18,287 nt of DNA from Synura sp. LO234KE (lineage: Eukaryota; Sar; Synurophyceae; Synurales; Mallomonadaceae). The notes under the pieces are model-generated. The model searched no databases. It was given only the letters and a program-made list of their open reading frames with translations, and was not told the origin of the DNA. Numbering within the stretch: position 1 is the first letter of the stretch; each line of letters begins with the position of its first letter. The DNA is taken from positions 1-18,287 of the forward strand of contig VKHC01000062.1 in the NCBI GenBank assembly GCA_015143735.1, read 5' to 3'. A program made the translations under genes and the position numbers. Positions 18,001 to 18,287 of this stretch are shown here, one piece after another.

Positions 18001-18287
18001 ATGGGCTATAACAGTTCACGGCGCTCTAATGATGCAGAAGGCAAGGAATGGATCTCCTTGGGTGACGAGTACGGGGAGGACGCCCCTCGTGAATCCGCTC
18101 GAAGAGTGACGTCCCCTCCGCTGAGCACTGCCTATGATATTTGTCCCGTGGTGCCCCGAAATACGAATGCGTCAAACGTATCGCTCCCGAAAATGTCGAC
18201 TGTGTCGACTTACCAATTGGAAGGCGACCTTATGGACCGTGACACTGACACTATTTATCGGTGGTCACCAGAGTTCGTTCACGAGAC
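3023..18287 (+). CDS. Giant multidomain protein with five CUB-like domains (HECTD4/ZZEF1-like, putative E3 ligase subunit), 5' part
   Basis: My exon model is 3023-3175, 3232-3351, 3403-3489, 3544-3727, 3802-3960, 4075-12677 and 12952 to beyond 18287. It gives at least 4,880 residues with no stop and is incomplete at the 3' end. The ATG at 3023 follows an in-frame TAA (3005-3007) and has A at -3 and G at +4. Every junction is GT-AG and restores the frame. Approximate domains by residue: beta-rich propeller-like 235-1075, ILEI/PANDER-like 1190-1330, helical 1350-1800, CUB-like 1814-1923, helical 1925-2760, LamG/ConA-like 2777-3239 with an MIB/HERC2-like insertion at 2839-2919 and a CUB-like insertion at 3070-3181, helical 3245-3690, CUB-like 3693-3800, CUB-like 3913-4023, acidic 4040-4160, SH3b-like 4182-4256, CUB-like 4521-4630, helical to the edge. 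No signal peptide is visible, so it is probably cytosolic. HECTD4-like ubiquitin ligases have comparable size and style, but their HECT domain is C-terminal and would lie outside this window, so the family call is inference. Coding status is near certain. Confidence 0.85.
3176..3231 (+). other. Intron 1 (56 bases, phase 0)
   Basis: The donor gtactt follows the codon pair GAG AAG, and the acceptor is aaaaacag before GTA GCT GTG. The intron carries an in-frame stop (tag at 3185-3187), so it cannot be read through. Joining restores an open frame of 40 codons. Confidence 0.75.
3352..3402 (+). other. Intron 2 (51 bases, phase 0)
   Basis: The donor gtgatt follows GAT TTT GAG. The acceptor is gaattatag before AAT CTC TCT. 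The earlier acceptor candidate ccatatag is excluded because it would be followed at once by an in-frame TAA. Confidence 0.75.
3490..3543 (+). other. Intron 3 (54 bases, phase 0)
   Basis: The donor gtacgc follows ATA CAT CTG. The acceptor is cattttgtag before GCG CTG CTG, after a T-rich stretch. The exon between introns 2 and 3 is only 29 codons. Confidence 0.75.
3728..3801 (+). other. Intron 4 (74 bases, phase 1)
   Basis: The donor gttaag starts right before an in-frame TAA. The acceptor is gtgtgtag before ACCCTGCTC. One base from the left exon plus two from the right form AAC (Asn) and open the frame that continues with PALFRALSSTLLDLF. Confidence 0.7.
3961..4074 (+). other. Intron 5 (114 bases, phase 1)
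   Basis: The donor gtaacc follows CACCACTGGAG. The acceptor is ctttccgcag, after a pyrimidine-rich tract, before ACAACCAATCC. The split codon G/AC (Asp) restores the frame into the helix NQSYALALMLAVGV. A long open frame that begins inside this intron at 3999 is an artefact of reading through the intron; the true exon starts at 4075. Confidence 0.8.
4435..6605 (+). other. N-terminal beta-rich, propeller-like region
   Basis: Residues about 355-1077 contain repeated beta-strand-rich blades. Examples are ATDGVYLYVWDGSNGT with KVGTGFHGTVQG (from about 4440), GKLYLHISYLLGPFRLAVF (about 4640-4700), LRLCSDGRFLIFLYGSYGS (about 5970-6030) and LALCYDPRNNMVWNYDP (about 6525-6575). Hydrophobic strands followed by turns and aromatic pairs resemble beta-propeller repeats of large E3-type proteins. 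Between the strands lie acidic, low-complexity inserts (about 4865-5160 and 5650-5720). The fold and blade number are inference, since no WD or Kelch consensus is strict. Confidence 0.45.
6930..7365 (+). other. ILEI/PANDER-like domain
   Basis: Residues about 1190-1330 follow the order of motifs in the ILEI/PANDER (FAM3-type) fold. There is an opening strand, then GVNLLPLDENFRPGEVRTFNT, then a helix SELMARYVRGIP. Next comes the strand GQIVLVAIHDNAYGHL, then SALGDLGS, and finally HRGSFAMIGRKG and a VPEEV tail. The pattern IP.G.IVL.A..D.A..HL...ALR.LG....Y R.S.A.IG.KG is characteristic of this family as I know it. Known members (FAM3 cytokine-like proteins, CEMIP, POMGNT1) sit in the secretory route, whereas this protein shows no signal peptide. 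Recognition is from motifs by eye. Confidence 0.7.
7420..8780 (+). other. Helical, armadillo/HEAT-like region 1
   Basis: Residues about 1350-1800 are dominated by amphipathic Leu/Ile/Ala-rich helices, for example ASCMRILASNICQLLRGYPL, MAIIDESLNHINKLERDM, LLVKYLDAFVAESL and LCLRRLQFLLRLLPAKKL just before the first CUB-like domain. Low-complexity polar stretches interrupt it (about 8085-8175 and 8400-8580). The helices probably form an alpha-solenoid scaffold, but no strict ARM or HEAT consensus was identified. Confidence 0.45.
8811..9140 (+). other. CUB-like domain 1 (divergent)
   Basis: Residues about 1814-1923 have the family landmarks FESDHPY at the start, IEIKFPGA, VFDERTKTEQNYDFIRFYRD, NWPGCGGRPPLVI, and a closing TDGSTEDWGW. 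It lacks the WGE..Y.GG segment of copies 2 to 4. In that place it has a Cys/His-containing stretch (SVSCHPLIDKFTG), so this copy may be specialised. CUB-like domains of this subtype are found in large intracellular proteins such as HECTD4 and ZZEF1. Confidence 0.75.
9801..9821 (+). repeat. Glycine-codon run (G-rich tract 1)
   Basis: The stretch encodes seven consecutive Gly residues in a disordered linker. The coding strand has five runs of two or more G separated by single bases, ending in two runs of five G. It is a candidate G-quadruplex and a likely length-variable site. A second, GGC/GGT-based tract lies at 10271-10290. Confidence 0.75.
10271..10290 (+). repeat. Glycine-codon run (G-rich tract 2)
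   Basis: A triplet repeat of GGC then GGT/GGA codons gives six consecutive Gly residues in a Ser/Thr/Asn-rich linker. Imperfect triplet repeats of this kind often vary in length between strains. Confidence 0.7.
11886..12128 (+). other. MIB/HERC2-like small beta-barrel, inserted in the LamG domain
   Basis: Residues about 2839-2919 read VGDRVLPCPR, then an acidic loop, then MGTVAAVDAESVTVIWDNN and KKKYNLAKIDDL. The order GD.V...(loop)..GTV..V....V.V.WDNG...Y is that of MIB/HERC2-type or Tudor/SH3-like barrels found in several giant ubiquitin ligases. The loop after VGDRV is longer than usual, so the precise family is uncertain. Confidence 0.5.
12579..13188 (+). other. CUB-like domain 2, inserted in the LamG domain and split by intron 6
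   Basis: Residues about 3070-3181. It begins IVESAHPYKNETKEY and VSFDQK in exon 6 and continues in exon 7 with TRTEHKYDFVRFYKDD. Then come WGEKKYSGG, NWPGLNGHPPLHIP and the closing YFESDKDKNDWGY. Copies 1 and 4 read FDERTKTEQNYDF and FDDQTRTENGCDF across the same point. This confirms the splice junction independently of the splice-site sequences. Confidence 0.85.
12678..12951 (+). other. Intron 6 (274 bases, phase 0)
   Basis: The donor gtatga follows GAT CAA AAG and leads within two codons to an in-frame TGA (12681-12683), so the long exon does not end the gene. The acceptor is tgtcttaacag before ACC AGG ACA GAG. It is the only intron found in the last 14 kb and the longest in the gene. Its interior is T-rich with several unused ag sites. 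Confidence 0.85.
13365..14700 (+). other. Helical region 3
   Basis: Residues about 3241-3686 hold amphipathic helices such as LRDIIRLYLIHPLLTIATS, LVSRIHLLQSLCES and VRRAAVEIINYAPEVIYSL. A beta-type stretch VMWKGLTCFGDAYAIMLLS then leads to IVPRNRLVLI (about 14390-14500) and a Ser/Thr/Gln-rich linker. The helices are consistent with a continuing solenoid. No specific family was recognised. Confidence 0.4.
14722..15048 (+). other. CUB-like domain 3
   Basis: Residues about 3693-3801 contain VFESSHPY, then IRFPGAKRIKITF, ADYVKFFKDD, WGEDKYYG, NWPGVNGKAPLVIP and the closing VLYFHSAQSSTDWGYK. The TxTE motif of other copies is changed to TRTASSAD, so one conserved acidic residue is missing. Confidence 0.8.
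15382..15714 (+). other. CUB-like domain 4
   Basis: Residues about 3913-4023 contain ILESSHPY, VTFDDQTRTENGCDFLRF, YWGENQYSGG, NWPSLRGRPPLIIP and the closing FHSDGSVNDWGWK. This is the copy closest to the general consensus. It lies about 110 residues after copy 3, with a Ser-rich and helical linker between them. Confidence 0.85.
15790..16185 (+). other. Acidic, low-complexity linker with short VSEA repeats
   Basis: Residues about 4050-4180 are rich in Glu, Ser, Ala and Lys. Imperfect seven-residue repeats occur at about 16045-16115 (VSEAKDT, VSEARSD, then LGEATSY), and the DNA shows a matching period of about 21 bases (gtgaggcga motif). The segment is probably disordered or a short coiled coil. 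Confidence 0.55.
16189..16413 (+). other. SH3b-like domain
   Basis: Residues about 4182-4256 read VYVAVGGESQPLYQYPSTTS, then STGSKVLARESKNEWLRVNF and FGWVRKRNL. The order is an exposed strand, a variable loop, a turn with G..V, then (E/G).WL.V and (G)WV. This is the signature of bacterial-type SH3 (SH3b) domains. In eukaryotic giant proteins it is probably an interaction module. Confidence 0.55.
17206..17535 (+). other. CUB-like domain 5 (divergent)
   Basis: Residues about 4521-4630 contain VIETKHPY, INIPHAKYIKIIFDKRSSTE, DYCIVYKNSSKTETWGQRYSG and the closing VYFHSDGSNNDWGFKL. The NWPG..G.PPL.IP segment is changed to VWAGVNGLGACKVLSDS, losing the PPL motif. The C-terminal signature is fully kept. 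Confidence 0.8.
17545..18287 (+). other. Helical region 4 and polar linker, cut by the window edge
   Basis: Residues about 4634-4880 begin with a charged helix (DEEREREAELQ-like, around 17550-17600) and continue with LACWLLELLAKAQHDTIY and other helices to about 17980. A Ser/Asp-rich linker follows to the edge. The frame is still open at 18287, so the gene continues. If the protein is a HECT-type ligase, the catalytic domain would be further downstream. Confidence 0.5.

Overview
The window looks like nuclear DNA of a eukaryote, most likely a protist or alga. The evidence is short GT-AG introns (51 to 274 bases), standard stop codons and giant multidomain genes with eukaryotic domains. No bacterial operon signals, tRNA, rRNA, CRISPR array or transposon were seen. 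A stramenopile or related lineage is a reasonable guess, because Tudor-like arrays with the GDKVE..Y.G..KYYPG signature are common there, but this is inference and the species cannot be fixed from the window.

Layout: two protein genes are arranged head to head and fill almost everything. (1) On the minus strand, from an ATG at 2912 down to base 1 and beyond, is an uninterrupted 970-codon 5' part of a gene. It is built from at least 15 Tudor-like repeats of about 50 residues, with a basic Ser/Arg-rich linker between units 5 and 6. Some units are nearly identical at the DNA level, so part of the array was copied or homogenised recently. (2) A 110-base gap (2913-3022) separates the two start codons and must hold 5' sequences of both genes. 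(3) On the plus strand, from 3023 past the right edge, is a giant gene with seven visible exons. Joined, these give at least 4,880 residues without reaching a stop.

The giant protein contains, in order: a beta-rich, propeller-like N-terminal part, an ILEI/PANDER-like domain, long helical (armadillo-like) stretches, a CUB-like domain, more helical sequence, a LamG/ConA-like sandwich split by an MIB/HERC2-like insertion and a second CUB-like domain, two further CUB-like domains, an acidic segment, an SH3b-like domain, and a fifth CUB-like domain followed by helices. This is the style of very large HECTD4/ZZEF1-type cytosolic proteins, some of which end in a HECT ubiquitin-ligase domain. No HECT domain lies in this window, so E3 activity is not shown.

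The most interesting points are the nested LamG architecture with an intron inside the inserted CUB-like domain, ILEI/PANDER and CUB-like folds in a protein with no visible signal peptide, the strong 5' clustering of introns, and the recent block copying and base-composition gradient in the Tudor array. Any functional link between the two genes beyond a possibly shared promoter is speculation.
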